A stretch of DNA of 64,000 nucleotides from Hyphomicrobiales bacterium. GTDB taxonomy: Bacteria > Pseudomonadota > Alphaproteobacteria > Rhizobiales > Rhizobiaceae. The notes below the pieces were generated by a model. It searched no databases, had not been told where the DNA came from, and worked only from the letters and a program-made list of their open reading frames with translations. Both the position numbers and the translations under genes were made by a program. This document shows, piece by piece, positions 26,012-35,442 of the stretch. The stretch is from contig UEGQ01000003.1 of assembly GCA_900466005.1 (NCBI GenBank), forward strand, positions 434,001 through 498,000. Reading direction: 5' to 3'. Every line of letters begins with the position of its first letter. Position 1 is the first letter of the stretch.

Positions 26012-27072
26012 GTGCACCTGCCCGCGTTCTCGTCGTCGACGACAGCCCGACCATGCGGGGACTGATCAGCGCGATCCTCAATTCCGATCCGGACGTCGAT
26101 GTCGTCGGCCAGGCGGGGGACGCCATGGAGGCGCGTGCCGCGATCAAGCAGCTCAATCCGGACGTCGTCACGCTCGACATCGAGATGCCGAACATGAACG
26201 GCCTGGAGTTCCTGGAAAAGATCATGACGCTTCGGCCGATGCCGGTAATCATGGTTTCGACCATGACCCACCGGGGCGCCGAAGCGACGCTTGCCGCGCT
26301 GGAGATCGGAGCCTTTGATTGCGTCGGCAAGCCGATGCCCGGCGAGGCCCATCCCTTCGGAGACCTGGCGGAGAAAGTGAAGGCCGCCGCCCGTTCGCAG
26401 CATCGCTACAATCGCGCGCCGCGGAGCGAACCGCCTGCGAGCCGCGCCGTTCCGACGTCGGATTTCCGGGTCGGCCGTAAGATCGTCGCGATCGGTTCGT
26501 CCACCGGCGGCGTCGAAGCCCTGATAACAGTCCTTCAGAAGTTTCCGCGCAATTGTCCGCCGACGGTCATCACGCAGCATATGCCGCCGACCTTCACGAA
26601 GAGCTTCGCGGAACGACTGAACCGCCTTTGTGAGCCGGTAGTCGAAGAGGCGACAGACGGTGCCCGCCTCGAGATCGGCAAGATCTATCTCGCTCCCGGC
26701 GGCGAACGCCACCTGCAGGTGGCCAATGTCGCTGCCCCCTGCTGCCGCCTGGTGGAGCGGCCACCGGTCAACGGCCATCGCCCCTCGGTCGACGTCCTGT
26801 TCGATTCGGTCGCCGAGCTTGCAGGCCGCAGCGCAGTCGGGGTCATCCTGACCGGAATGGGCCGTGACGGGGCCGCGGGCCTCCTCAAGATGCGCCATGC
26901 GGGCGCGCGCACGATCGGGCAGGACGAAAAATCCTGCGTCGTCTATGGCATGCCGAGGGTCGCCCACGAACTCGGTGCCGTTGAACGCCAATTGCCGCTT
27001 GCGGCGATCGGCGAAGAAATTCTCAAACTTACTGCTGCCCGGAAAGAAGGTATCGAACATGTCACTAGCTGA
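26008..27072 (+). CDS. cheB: Chemotaxis methylesterase/glutamine deamidase CheB
   Basis: A 354-residue two-domain enzyme that removes receptor methyl groups. The N-terminal receiver has Asp11-Asp12 and phosphoacceptor Asp57 in [10 protein letters not shown]. After a linker rich in Arg, Pro and Ser, the C-terminal esterase carries the Ser-His-Asp triad in [20 protein letters not shown] and LTGMGRDGA. The start is GTG at 26008, overlapping the cheR stop by 4 bases. The frame is open further upstream inside cheR, but the receiver domain defines this start. It overlaps cheY2 by 14 bases. Confidence 0.96.
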   Translation: MSAPARVLVVDDSPTMRGLISAILNSDPDVDVVGQAGDAMEARAAIKQLNPDVVTLDIEMPNMNGLEFLEKIMTLRPMPVIMVSTMTHRGAEATLAALEIGAFDCVGKPMPGEAHPFGDLAEKVKAAARSQHRYNRAPRSEPPASRAVPTSDFRVGRKIVAIGSSTGGVEALITVLQKFPRNCPPTVITQHMPPTFTKSFAERLNRLCEPVVEEATDGARLEIGKIYLAPGGERHLQVANVAAPCCRLVERPPVNGHRPSVDVLFDSVAELAGRSAVGVILTGMGRDGAAGLLKMRHAGARTIGQDEKSCVVYGMPRVAHELGAVERQLPLAAIGEEILKLTAARKEGIEHVTS

Positions 27073-27448
27073 GAAAATCAAAGTTCTGATCGTCGACGAT
27101 CAGGTAACGAGCCGTTTGCTGTTGAGCGATGCCCTGACGCAGCTCGGCTTCAAGCAGATCACGGCCGCCGGCGACGGCGAACAAGGAATGAAGATCATGG
27201 AGCAGCAGCCCCATCATCTCGTCATTTCCGACTTCAACATGCCGAAGATGGATGGCCTCGGCCTGCTGCACGCGGTGCGCAGCAATCCGAACACGAAGAA
27301 GGCGGCGTTCATCATCCTGACGGCTCAGGGTGACCGTGCGCTTGTTCAGAAGGCTGCTCAGCTCGGCGCGAACAACGTTCTCGCCAAGCCCTTTACCATC
27401 GAGAAGATGAAGGCTGCGATCGAGGCGGTCTTCGGAGCCCTGAAATGA
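27059..27448 (+). CDS. cheY2: Chemotaxis response regulator CheY2 (motor regulator)
   Basis: A 129-residue receiver with Asp13-Asp14, phosphoacceptor Asp58 in [11 protein letters not shown], Thr in ILTAQGD and Lys in AKPFTIE. In S. meliloti phosphorylated CheY2 slows the unidirectional flagellar motor by acting at FliM. The ATG at 27059 lies inside the end of cheB, and the stop overlaps cheD by 4 bases. Confidence 0.95.
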   Translation: MSLAEKIKVLIVDDQVTSRLLLSDALTQLGFKQITAAGDGEQGMKIMEQQPHHLVISDFNMPKMDGLGLLHAVRSNPNTKKAAFIILTAQGDRALVQKAAQLGANNVLAKPFTIEKMKAAIEAVFGALK

Positions 27449-27999
27449 CAGACGACAATGCAGCTAGGCGCGTTCACATTATTCAGGGCGAATACAAGGT
27501 CGTATCCGATCCGAATATTGTGCTCTCTACCATTCTTGGTTCGTGCGTAGCTGCATGTCTGCGGGATCCGTTTGCAGGCGTGGGAGGAATGAACCACTTC
27601 CTGCTGCCGGGTTCGGCGACCGCGGGGGCGGGAGGCGGCGATGCCACCCGTTACGGGGTCCATCTGATGGAGCTTCTCATCAACGGTCTGCTGAAGCAGG
27701 GTGCGCGGCGCGACCGCATCGAGGCGAAGGTCTTCGGGGGTGCGAAGACCATTGCGACGTTCTCGAATGTCGGCGAACAGAACGCAGCCTTTGCCATGCA
27801 GTTCCTGAAGGACGAAGGTATCAAGGTCGTCGGCTCCTCAACGGGCGGGGAGCACGGCCGCAAGCTCGAATTCTGGCCGGTAAGCGGAAGAGCCAGGCAG
27901 TATCCGCTGACCGGCGCCGAGACCCAGAGGACCGTCGCTCTCGAGCAGAAACCGGTCTTCACGCCGAAGGCGGTGGAGAGCTCCATCGAGTTCTTCTGA
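27445..27999 (+). CDS. cheD: Chemoreceptor glutamine deamidase CheD
   Basis: A 184-residue CheD that deamidates Gln to Glu in receptors. The catalytic Cys34 and His51 appear in [21 protein letters not shown], followed by [19 protein letters not shown] and [10 protein letters not shown], with the C-terminal [19 protein letters not shown] segment. Length is typical. It overlaps cheY2 by 4 bases, and cheT starts 40 bases after its stop. Confidence 0.96.
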   Translation: MTDDNAARRVHIIQGEYKVVSDPNIVLSTILGSCVAACLRDPFAGVGGMNHFLLPGSATAGAGGGDATRYGVHLMELLINGLLKQGARRDRIEAKVFGGAKTIATFSNVGEQNAAFAMQFLKDEGIKVVGSSTGGEHGRKLEFWPVSGRARQYPLTGAETQRTVALEQKPVFTPKAVESSIEFF

Positions 28000-28039
28000 A
28001 TACCGCCGGCACGAAATGGAATACAGGGGGACAAAGATC

Positions 28040-28396
28040 GTGGAAGAAGCACTGCCGCAAGTCCTGATGCGGGTCGTTACCGAACTGCACGACGTCGCGT
28101 ATCTCATCGAGCGTATAGAACCGCAGCTTCTGGAACTCGGTGGCGCACAGGTGCTTGAGCACCCGGATGCCCTCAAGGTGCTCCAGGGTATCGATCTCGC
28201 CGTCCAGAAGACGCGTGGGCTCGCGGAGTTCATCGACACAATTACAGGCTCGATTCCCGACGGGTGGGTCGTCGACATGACGACGGCGCTCAGTCTCGTG
28301 AAGCTTGCCGAAATGCAGAAGGCGCTCGGAGCGGGCATCCGCCACGGTCACTCACAGCCGCTCGGCAAGGCCGCAGGGGACTTCGACTTCTTCTGA
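28040..28396 (+). CDS. cheT: Chemotaxis protein CheT (CheZ-like)
   Basis: A 118-residue helical protein in the position of S. meliloti CheT, which has been described as a CheY1 phosphatase with weak CheZ similarity that also contacts CheR. A DxxxQ signature, the CheZ catalytic motif, is visible as Asp52-Gln56 in GIDLAVQKT. The acidic aromatic C-terminus GDFDFF resembles the CheY-docking tail of CheZ. GTG at 28040 is preferred because AGGGGG ends 9 bases upstream; an in-frame ATG at 28016 would add 8 residues but has no ribosome site. Last gene of the che operon. Confidence 0.82.
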   Translation: MEEALPQVLMRVVTELHDVAYLIERIEPQLLELGGAQVLEHPDALKVLQGIDLAVQKTRGLAEFIDTITGSIPDGWVVDMTTALSLVKLAEMQKALGAGIRHGHSQPLGKAAGDFDFF

Positions 28397-28441
28397 CCTG
28401 ACGCGGCATTTGGCCGCTGACCACATAGGCACGAATTTCGG

Positions 28442-28467
28442 GGCCGCTCGTTCGCGAGCGGCCTTTT
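28442..28467 (+). terminator. Intrinsic terminator of the che operon
   Basis: GGCCGCTCG (28442-28450), TTCG loop, CGAGCGGCC (28455-28463) then TTTT. A perfect 9-bp stem with a UUCG tetraloop between cheT and fliF, so fliF needs its own promoter in the next 95 bases. Confidence 0.9.
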
Positions 28468-28562
28468 CGTCACGGCGCGAAACGTTCGCACAAGTTTCAG
28501 TTCCTAATGTCTCGCAAGAGGGCAATGCGTCCCAGTTCCTTCAGTTGATGGCGCGAGACAGA

Positions 28563-30239
28563 ATGAATCTGTTAAATCAATCACTTCAGATCTTTAAGAA
28601 TCTGGCGTCGCTTGGCCAGACCAAGCTGTTGACCCTGGCGGGGGTCGGCGTTGTTTCCATCGCAATCATCATCGCCGCAGCACTCTTTGTTAACAAGCCG
28701 GCTTACGAGACCCTCTACACCGGGCTCGAAGCGACCGATCTCAATCAGGTCAGCATCGCCCTCGCGGAGGCCGGCATCGATTTCGAGGTTGGCACCGACG
28801 GGCAGTCGATCAAGGTCCCGGCCGGCATGACCAGCAAGGCACGGCTGCTCTTGGCCGAGCACGGACTGCCCAACAGCGCCAACGCGGGCTATGAACTGTT
28901 CGACAATGTCGGCTCTCTCGGCCTCACGTCCTTCATGCAGGAAGTGACCCGGGTCCGTGCCCTCGAAGGCGAGGTCGCCCGCACCATTCAGCAGATCAAC
29001 GGGATCGCCGCCGCGCGTGTCCATATCGTGCTACCGGATGTCGGCAATTTCCGCCGCGGCGAGCAGAAGCCGACGGCTTCCGTGATGATCCGTGCGGGCA
29101 ACGAAGCCGGCCGCAAGGCCGCTGCCTCGATTCGCCACCTCGTCGCCTCCGCGGTGCCCGACCTCGACGTCGAGGACGTGACGATTCTCGACTCGACCGG
29201 GCAGCTCCTCGCATCCGGTGACGAAATGGGCGGTCCGGCCAACCGTTCGATCGGTGTCGTCCAGACGGTCCAGCAGGAGATCGAGTCGAACATCGACAAG
29301 GCGCTCGCGCCCTTCCTCGGCATGGACAACTTCCGTTCGAGCGTAACGGCCCAGATCAACACCGACACCCAGCAGATTCAGGAGACGATCTACGATCCGG
29401 AATCGCGCGTCGAACGGTCCATCCGCGTCGTCAAGGAAAACCAGAAGTCGCAGCAGCGTCAGCCGGATAGTGCCGCGACCGTGGAACAGAACCTTCCCCA
29501 GGCGGATGTTCAGGGTGGCGCCGGCGGACCGGAGTCGTCCGACCAGCAGGACAAGAAGGAAGAGCAGACCAACTACGAGATCAACAGCAAGACGGTCGCG
29601 ACCGTCCGTAACAGCTATACGATCGAGAAGGTGTCCGTCGCGGTTGTTGTCAACAAGGGGCGCATCGCCAAGATGATCGGCGAGCCTGCCGACCAGGCGA
29701 AGATCGACGCCTATCTTGCGGAAATGCAGAAGATCGTGAGCTCTGCAGCCGGCCTCGATACCGGCCGCGGCGACGTCGTCACTCTGACCGCCATGGACTT
29801 CCTCGAGAATCAGCTCCTCGAAGAATCGGCCACCGGCCCCGGCATCATGGAAATGCTGAGCCGCAACATCGGCGGCATCATCAACTCGCTGGCATTCGTC
29901 GCCGTCGCCTTCCTGATCGTCTGGATGGGTATCCGCCCGATGGTGCGCTCGGTCGGCGGTGGTACGGCGGCCCTGGCAGGCGCGAGCGAGGAGGCGGCCG
30001 GTCTCGAGCTGCCCGACTTCTCACCGGCGGTTGGCGGTGGTGCCCTCATGGATGGTTTCGGCGCAGACTTCGGCTTCGACAGCACCGACGACCTGCTCAC
30101 CATGGGCGACGATCCGAACGGCGGTTTCAACCGCCGCGTCAAGGAAGGTCCCGAGCGGCGACTCTCCCGCATGGTCGAGATCAGCGAGGAACGCGCCGCC
30201 AAGATCCTTCGCAAGTGGGCCGTCGACAAGGCCGCCTGA
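28563..30239 (+). CDS. fliF: Flagellar MS-ring protein FliF
   Basis: A 558-residue integral membrane protein that forms the MS ring, the first structure of flagellar assembly. TM1 is at about residues 20-42 (LTLAGVGVVSIAIIIAAALF). Ring-building YscJ-type domains follow (KPAYETLYTGLEATDLNQV, FMQEVTRVRALEGEVART), then a charged periplasmic insert, and TM2 at about 438-458 (LAFVAVAFLIVWMGI). The C-terminal cytoplasmic tail binds FliG (MVEISEERAAKILRKW). The ATG at 28563 is chosen; an alternative at 28548 adds five residues. It stands alone between two strong terminators. Confidence 0.96.
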   Translation: MNLLNQSLQIFKNLASLGQTKLLTLAGVGVVSIAIIIAAALFVNKPAYETLYTGLEATDLNQVSIALAEAGIDFEVGTDGQSIKVPAGMTSKARLLLAEHGLPNSANAGYELFDNVGSLGLTSFMQEVTRVRALEGEVARTIQQINGIAAARVHIVLPDVGNFRRGEQKPTASVMIRAGNEAGRKAAASIRHLVASAVPDLDVEDVTILDSTGQLLASGDEMGGPANRSIGVVQTVQQEIESNIDKALAPFLGMDNFRSSVTAQINTDTQQIQETIYDPESRVERSIRVVKENQKSQQRQPDSAATVEQNLPQADVQGGAGGPESSDQQDKKEEQTNYEINSKTVATVRNSYTIEKVSVAVVVNKGRIAKMIGEPADQAKIDAYLAEMQKIVSSAAGLDTGRGDVVTLTAMDFLENQLLEESATGPGIMEMLSRNIGGIINSLAFVAVAFLIVWMGIRPMVRSVGGGTAALAGASEEAAGLELPDFSPAVGGGALMDGFGADFGFDSTDDLLTMGDDPNGGFNRRVKEGPERRLSRMVEISEERAAKILRKWAVDKAA

Positions 30240-30264
30240 CGAGCCGGAAAGTCTGGACGAAATC

Positions 30265-30293
30265 AGCCGCGCCGGCATCCCGGCGCGGCTTTG
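30265..30293 (+). terminator. Terminator after fliF
   Basis: AGCCGCGCCGG (30265-30275), loop of four, CCGGCGCGGCT (30280-30290), then a short T-run. The 11-bp stem is perfect although only three Ts follow. Confidence 0.8.
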
Positions 30294-30378
30294 TCGTACC
30301 ATCCTCCGCCGGGGTGCGACATTTGTGACGATTTGTATATGCAACTCTCGTCAAGTTGGGGAATCGCTGCGTGCGCGT

Positions 30379-30408
30379 TTGGGCTTGGCGGTATTTATCT
30401 TCTATCAT
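30379..30408 (+). promoter_or_regulatory. Possible visN promoter
   Basis: TTGGGC (30379-30384), 18 bases, TATCAT (30403-30408) in the AT-richer middle of the 230-base gap between the fliF terminator and visN. This is a pattern guess only. Confidence 0.25.
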
Positions 30409-30524
30409 TGTCGTGATTCGTCGGGCTGGCGAATCGATCAAGCGGATCACCGGGAGAGGGCGGCCTCTCGGAGATAGAAGGGGTCTACATCGAGGCCGTT
30501 TCATCCCGGAAAGGGGGAAACACA

Positions 30525-31271
30525 ATGGACACGGAGTTGGTTAGGGCGGTTCGGAACGAGCAAGACCGATCCATGTCCGCCATGGACGACCCGGCCAAAC
30601 CTCAAAGCAAGGAGCAGCTTCTTCAGAAGCTGATGGCGGTTGCGCAGGGCGGCAGCATCGGGCGCAGTTTGCACCTTCTGTCCGATTATGTCGGGGCAAA
30701 CCATTTCTTGCTCGCCCGTTTCGATCTCGTCCAGGAGCAGGGCCTCGATTTCGTCGTCTGCTCCAATTGGCCCTTCGATCTCGTGCGCCGCCTTGAGCGC
30801 GAATTCGCAGCGAGCTATTCCCGCACCACCGAGCTCGAGAAATGCCTTTCTCTTCTGCAGCCGCGGTTTGCACTTCTTCCGGAGGACGCCGACCCTCCGC
30901 GAGGGCTCAGCCGGGAGTACTGCGCGCTGACCTTCAACGTCGGTCGTACGCGGCTGTCGCTGATGTTCCTTTATGAAGATGATATCGTGCTGTCGCCGGA
31001 ACGGCTGCGAGAGGTCGGCCTGCTCTGCGGTTACTGCGTAAGCCTTTCCGCAGGCCGAGGGCAGCGGGCGGACCGCGAATTCGAACTGACGGAACGGGAG
31101 ATCGAATGCCTCTTCTGGATTGCCGAAGGCAAGACCAGCGACGAGATCGCCACCATCCTCGGCATTTCGCGCAATACCATTAACAACTACATCACGAGTG
31201 TCATGCGCAAGACCGCGACCAAGACGCGGTCCGAGGCGATTGCGTATGCCGTGCGCAACAACCTCGTATAG
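30525..31271 (+). CDS. visN: LuxR-family flagellar master regulator VisN
   Basis: A 248-residue regulator with an N-terminal ligand/partner domain (about 20-165) and a C-terminal LuxR-type HTH (about 183-248: LTEREIECLFWIAEGKTSDE, then ILGISRNTINNYI recognition helix). In S. meliloti VisN and VisR act together, probably as a heterodimer, at the top of the flagellar hierarchy and switch on class II genes and rem. AAGGGGGA is 8 bases upstream of the ATG. visR follows 10 bases after the stop, so they are co-translated. Confidence 0.93.
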   Translation: MDTELVRAVRNEQDRSMSAMDDPAKPQSKEQLLQKLMAVAQGGSIGRSLHLLSDYVGANHFLLARFDLVQEQGLDFVVCSNWPFDLVRRLEREFAASYSRTTELEKCLSLLQPRFALLPEDADPPRGLSREYCALTFNVGRTRLSLMFLYEDDIVLSPERLREVGLLCGYCVSLSAGRGQRADREFELTEREIECLFWIAEGKTSDEIATILGISRNTINNYITSVMRKTATKTRSEAIAYAVRNNLV

Positions 31272-31281
31272 GAACGAGCCG

Positions 31282-32025
31282 ATGAAATACCCACAAGGTT
31301 CGCCCCCCTCTGCGAAAACCCAGGCCGGACATTCGCGCCAGATCAACGTGCGCTCGGAGATATTCCCAAAGCTCACCGCGCTGCAGAAGAGCCTCGGTGC
31401 CAACGGCTTCGCCGTGCTCAAGATCGCCGGCTCCGGTCTGCCCGGCAAGCGCAAGCTCGTCGCGCAGCTCGACAACTGGTCGATGATGGTGCCGGCAGGC
31501 CTGGACGGCTTCCTCGTCCATTACGGAAGCACCCTTCTGTCGCACCTCGAGAGTTCTCTGTTGCCGCTCAGCTGGAATGCGGTCGGCGATTCGAGTTGGG
31601 CCGACACATCGGATTTTTCCGTCTTCGTGGACCGACTACAGCCGCGCGTGCTGCCCTATTCCGGTATCGCCTTCCCCGTTCGGCTCGGTGCTTCGGGCAA
31701 TGGATATGTCCTCTTCGCTGTCACTGGCGGCATCGATATTGCCGGGGAGCGAATCATCGACATCCATTCCCGCTGCTGCAAAGTGATGACGGACCTGCTG
31801 TCGCTGGACGAGCGACGCACGCAGCCCGCCGAATCGCTGAGCGATCGCGAGATCGCCTGTCTGCAGCTTGCGGGGGATGGTCGCATCAGCGAAGAGATCG
31901 CGGAGGCGCTTCGCCTCTCGGTGCACACCGTCAATGCCTATCTCGGGTCGGCGACGATCAAGCTCGATTCGGTCAATCGCATCCAGGCGATCGCGAAGGC
32001 AATCCGCCTCGGCTACATCACGTAG
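31282..32025 (+). CDS. visR: LuxR-family flagellar master regulator VisR
   Basis: A 247-residue partner of VisN with the same architecture: an N-terminal sensory domain and a C-terminal LuxR HTH (about 182-246: LSDREIACLQLAGDGRISEE, LRLSVHTVNAYL). It is divergent in sequence from VisN, as expected for heterodimer partners. The gene is convergent with a leftward unknown gene whose stop lies 31 bases beyond. The inducing signal for VisNR is unknown. Confidence 0.93.
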   Translation: MKYPQGSPPSAKTQAGHSRQINVRSEIFPKLTALQKSLGANGFAVLKIAGSGLPGKRKLVAQLDNWSMMVPAGLDGFLVHYGSTLLSHLESSLLPLSWNAVGDSSWADTSDFSVFVDRLQPRVLPYSGIAFPVRLGASGNGYVLFAVTGGIDIAGERIIDIHSRCCKVMTDLLSLDERRTQPAESLSDREIACLQLAGDGRISEEIAEALRLSVHTVNAYLGSATIKLDSVNRIQAIAKAIRLGYIT

Positions 32026-32055
32026 TCCGGGCGACGAGCTCATCGTCGCGACGGT

Positions 32056-32496
32056 TCAGGTGTAGTGCGGGGAGACGCCGGCGTTGCAGAAGCGAGCCGC
32101 CTGGAGGCTGTCGCGGAGCAGGCGCGTGTTCTCTTCCGGGCTGCCCAACGGATTGTGGAAAGCCACATGGCAGATCTCGAGGCCGGCGTGATCGTGGGTC
32201 AGGGTCAGTTGCGCATAGACGGTCACGTCGCGCGGCTTGATTTCGAGGTCGAGTACGACCTCCGGGGGGCCGCCCCATTCCAGCCTATACTCTCCGCCGG
32301 CACCGAAATTGACGGTTCCGGGATGGAAATAGAGTTCGGCGGCCGAGGAGACCAGGTCGGCGATGTTGCCATAGAGCTCAAAGCGCAGCAGTGAGATCAG
32401 GTCGGCAGCGTCGAGCAGCCGAAGTTCCGATGCAACAGGGCTGATCGCTTCTGCGACGATTTTTTCACGCTGGCTGGTATAGGGGCATTTCTTCAT
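32056..32496 (-). CDS. Conserved hypothetical protein of the flagellar locus
   Basis: A 146-residue soluble protein starting MKKCPYTSQREKIVAEAI, with a central beta-rich part (TVNFGAGGEYRLEWGGPPEVVL) and an LTLTHDHAGLEICHVAFHNP motif. I do not recognise a named domain. It is the last gene of the leftward motA-fliM-fliN-fliG-flhB group, 5 bases after the flhB stop, so a flagellar role is plausible from position only. No signal peptide or membrane segment is visible. Confidence 0.7.
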   Translation of the reverse strand: MKKCPYTSQREKIVAEAISPVASELRLLDAADLISLLRFELYGNIADLVSSAAELYFHPGTVNFGAGGEYRLEWGGPPEVVLDLEIKPRDVTVYAQLTLTHDHAGLEICHVAFHNPLGSPEENTRLLRDSLQAARFCNAGVSPHYT

Positions 32497-32501
32497 CGCG
32501 A

Positions 32502-33584
32502 TTAGCGTACCCGCTTTTTCCTGGCTTTTGCGGCGTAGACCCGGTGAACGAGTTCCGCGACGGCCTTGTAGAATATCGACGGAATGACACTATCTATCGA
32601 GACTTGCGCAAACATGGAGCGAGCAAGCGGCGGGTCCTCAAAAATGGGGATATCGTGCGCCTGGGCGATCTCGCGGATCTTGAGGGCAACCAGGTCCTGC
32701 CCCTTTGCGATGACGACGGGAGCGTCGTTCTCCTCGCGCACATACCGTAGGGCTACTGCGTAGTGAGTCGGGTTGGTGATCACGAGCGTTGCGCGTGGCA
32801 CATTGGCGATCATGCGGCGGCGTGCCCGGTCCCGTGCAATCGAGCGCTGCCGCGATTTCACGATCGGGTCGCCTTGCGACTGCTTGAGTTCGTCCTTGAC
32901 TTCCTGCTTCGTCATCTTCAGCTGGGTGAACCAGTGATAGCGTGTCCAGGCATAGTCACTGATCGCGAGGATCGCCGTCGCCAGAACGATGATGATCATC
33001 ATCTTCTTCAGGATCGCAGCGAACTTCACGAGAATCACTTGCGGGTCGGAGAACATCGCGTCGAGGGCGCCGAAATACTCCGAGCGCAGCGCCATGACCA
33101 TGATGGCCGACACGATGACGATCTTGAAGACCGACTTTCCGAATTCGACGAAGCCGCGCAGACTGAACAGGCGCTCCCACCCCTTGGCCGGAGAGATCCG
33201 CGACATTTGCGGACGAATACGCTCCAGCACGAACGAGGGCATGTTCTGGACGACGTTCGACGTGATGCCGAATACCATGAAGAGGGCCATCGCCGGAAAG
33301 AGCAGGGCGCCCGCTTCCCACCCGAGGTGGACGAAGAGCGAGACGACGTCGGTTGCGGTGAAGACGCGCCACTGGTCGGGTTGCTCGAAGAGGTCCCGCA
33401 GTGTCTCACCCAGGCGCCCCATCGCCGTCGGAAGAAAGAAGACGGAATAGAGATAAAAGGCGAGAGCCGACGCGAAGATTGGAATTTCGCGTGACGAAGG
33501 CAGATTGCCTTTTTCCGCGGCGTCCCGCCGCTTCTTCTCGGTCGGGGCTTCTGTTTTGCTTTCTTTGTCCTGTTCGTCAGACAA
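32502..33584 (-). CDS. flhB: Flagellar export apparatus protein FlhB
   Basis: A 360-residue component of the flagellar type III export gate that controls the switch from hook to filament substrates. The N-terminus is charged ([21 protein letters not shown]) and four membrane helices span about residues 30-210. The cytoplasmic domain carries the self-cleavage site NPTH at 271-274 ([13 protein letters not shown]) and the [16 protein letters not shown] segment. It is last but one in the leftward group; 147 non-coding bases separate it from fliG upstream. Confidence 0.96.
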   Translation of the reverse strand: MSDEQDKESKTEAPTEKKRRDAAEKGNLPSSREIPIFASALAFYLYSVFFLPTAMGRLGETLRDLFEQPDQWRVFTATDVVSLFVHLGWEAGALLFPAMALFMVFGITSNVVQNMPSFVLERIRPQMSRISPAKGWERLFSLRGFVEFGKSVFKIVIVSAIMVMALRSEYFGALDAMFSDPQVILVKFAAILKKMMIIIVLATAILAISDYAWTRYHWFTQLKMTKQEVKDELKQSQGDPIVKSRQRSIARDRARRRMIANVPRATLVITNPTHYAVALRYVREENDAPVVIAKGQDLVALKIREIAQAHDIPIFEDPPLARSMFAQVSIDSVIPSIFYKAVAELVHRVYAAKARKKRVR

Positions 33585-33731
33585 GCCCGCTGTCCTTGTT
33601 CGGCAATGCCCTTCGAGGCGGCGCCGGATTTCCTGGGCGCGTGTCTGTCGGGATGGGCGAGGCTAGCTGCCCGCCCGATCCCGTTCAATCGGGACGTGGG
33701 CGGACGACAGGTTTTTCAACAGCAAGACGCC

Positions 33732-34772
33732 TCAGGCTGCCTGCGTGGCATCGCCTTCCGTTTCCTTGAGCTGGATCTGACCGGAATTGGCAAGCCGGAT
33801 CGCCTCCTGCGCGACGGCACGCCGGGCGATCGCGATCTCGCGCGGATTGATGCCGGTGGTGCCGGTCGCCAGATCGGATTCGATCATGCGGCGCTGGCGC
33901 GGGCTGATCGCGGAAAGGACGCATTCGCGGATGTCCATCGATGCGCCGCGCAGCGCCATCGTCAGCACGTCTCCGGAGACGTCGTTGAGAAGCAATACGC
34001 GGCTGCGCTGCGGCATGGCGAGCAGATCCTCGAAGAGGAATATCTTCGGCCGCACTTTTTCGACTGCAGACTTGCTGATCGTCTCCAGCGAGTTGAGGAG
34101 GGTGTCGACCTGGGGCTTGTCGAGCTCGTTCATCAGGTCCGCGACCTTCGCCGAGCCCACCGAATTGCGCTCCGTCTCGATCTCCGCGATCAGTTCGTGC
34201 ACGCGGTTCTCGATAATCTGCGCGGCCTTCTGGCTGACGTTCTTCAGGTTGACGGTACGGTTCATGACGTCGGCGCGACGGCTTTCCGGCAGCTTCAGGA
34301 GAACCTTGGCGCCAAAAGAAGACGGCAGCATCGAGAGGATATAGGCGACTGTCTGCGGATGCTCCCGCATCAGGAACTTGGCGATGAAATCGGGATCGGC
34401 ATCCTGCAACTGGTCCCAGATCGATTCCTCGTAGGTCTGGAACGCCGTGCGCCGTCCGAGCAGGCCATCCACCTCCTCGGGGGTCAATCCCTCCTCGAGA
34501 ATACTCTCGATCGCCTTGGCGTTGTCCATCAGGCCGGCGCCTTCGGTGAAAAGGTCCTCGAACTCGTTGACCAACTGGTTGAGTTCATCCGGCGGGATGG
34601 AGCGCAGCGTCTGCGCGGAAGCGATGATGGTCTGCAACTCGGCCTGGGTGAAGTACTTCAGCAGCTTGCCGGCGACTCCCTTGCCCATCGCGAGCAGGAC
34701 GGCCGCAGCCTTGTCCGCCTGGGAAAGGGGTGTTCCAGGTAGGTTACTGCCGAAGTCGTCAAAGTCCATCAT
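33732..34772 (-). CDS. fliG: Flagellar motor switch protein FliG
   Basis: A 346-residue rotor protein that transmits torque from the stator. The FliG-N domain starts at LSQADKAAAVLLAMGKGVAGKLL. The middle domain has the EHPQTVAYILSML (EHPQ) motif. The C-terminal domain has IFLFEDLLAMPQRSRVLLLNDV and the charged torque helix with SGDVLTMALRG. It begins 31 bases after the fliN stop within the leftward motor operon. Confidence 0.96.
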   Translation of the reverse strand: MMDFDDFGSNLPGTPLSQADKAAAVLLAMGKGVAGKLLKYFTQAELQTIIASAQTLRSIPPDELNQLVNEFEDLFTEGAGLMDNAKAIESILEEGLTPEEVDGLLGRRTAFQTYEESIWDQLQDADPDFIAKFLMREHPQTVAYILSMLPSSFGAKVLLKLPESRRADVMNRTVNLKNVSQKAAQIIENRVHELIAEIETERNSVGSAKVADLMNELDKPQVDTLLNSLETISKSAVEKVRPKIFLFEDLLAMPQRSRVLLLNDVSGDVLTMALRGASMDIRECVLSAISPRQRRMIESDLATGTTGINPREIAIARRAVAQEAIRLANSGQIQLKETEGDATQAA

Positions 34773-34803
34773 GGTCTTTTTCCTCTCTGGCCCGTGTCAT
34801 GGG

Positions 34804-35385
34804 TCAGGTCGTCTTGCTACCCATCACTTCGATCAGCTTGACGCCGAAGCGGGTGTCATCGTTTTCGAGTACAGTGATTTCGCCACGCGCGATGCGTCGC
34901 CCGTTCACCGTGATGTCGACCGGCTCACCGATCTTCTTGTCCAGGGTGATGATCGCCCCTTCCTCGAGATTCATGAGACCGGCAACCGGCATCTTGCTCG
35001 CGCCAAGGATGACTTCGACATCAATGGGAATATCCATGATGAGATCGAGGTTGGCCGTCAGGGCGCTGCCCGGCTGCGGTGAGGATACCGTCGACGGCTC
35101 GTCGAAGCCGCCGCCGAATGCATCGGTGCCGAACGCGTCAGTCCCAAAATCGCTCACTGTCGCCGGGGCGGCGGCAGAAAAGCCGCCGAGATCCGATTCG
35201 AATGCGGAAAGATCGGCCGTGTCCATCGGCGAGGCGGAAAAGTCGCTGCCGAAATCGGGCAATGTGCCTTCCGAATCGCTCTTCAGGACGCCGCGCAGGT
35301 CGTCGACCGCCTGGTCGAAGGCGGCGTCGGACGTCACCATGGACAGCGCGTCTTCATTGGGTACGGGTGTTTTCTTAGTAGCCAT
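34804..35385 (-). CDS. fliN: Flagellar motor switch protein FliN
   Basis: A 193-residue C-ring protein. The C-terminal SpoA domain (about 105-190) shows NLDLIMDIPIDVEVILGASKMP, LEEGAIITLDKKIGEPVDI and NGRRIARGEITVLENDDTRFGVKL. The N-terminal 100 residues are an acidic, Phe/Asp/Ser-rich, probably disordered extension, longer than enterobacterial FliN (137 residues) and common in rhizobia. It forms the base of the C-ring with FliM and helps dock export substrates. Confidence 0.95.
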   Translation of the reverse strand: MATKKTPVPNEDALSMVTSDAAFDQAVDDLRGVLKSDSEGTLPDFGSDFSASPMDTADLSAFESDLGGFSAAAPATVSDFGTDAFGTDAFGGGFDEPSTVSSPQPGSALTANLDLIMDIPIDVEVILGASKMPVAGLMNLEEGAIITLDKKIGEPVDITVNGRRIARGEITVLENDDTRFGVKLIEVMGSKTT

Positions 35386-35442
35386 GCAGTCATAATTCCT
35401 GTCGAAACTTGCCTCAGCCTGCCTTGGTGAAGCGTTGATGTG

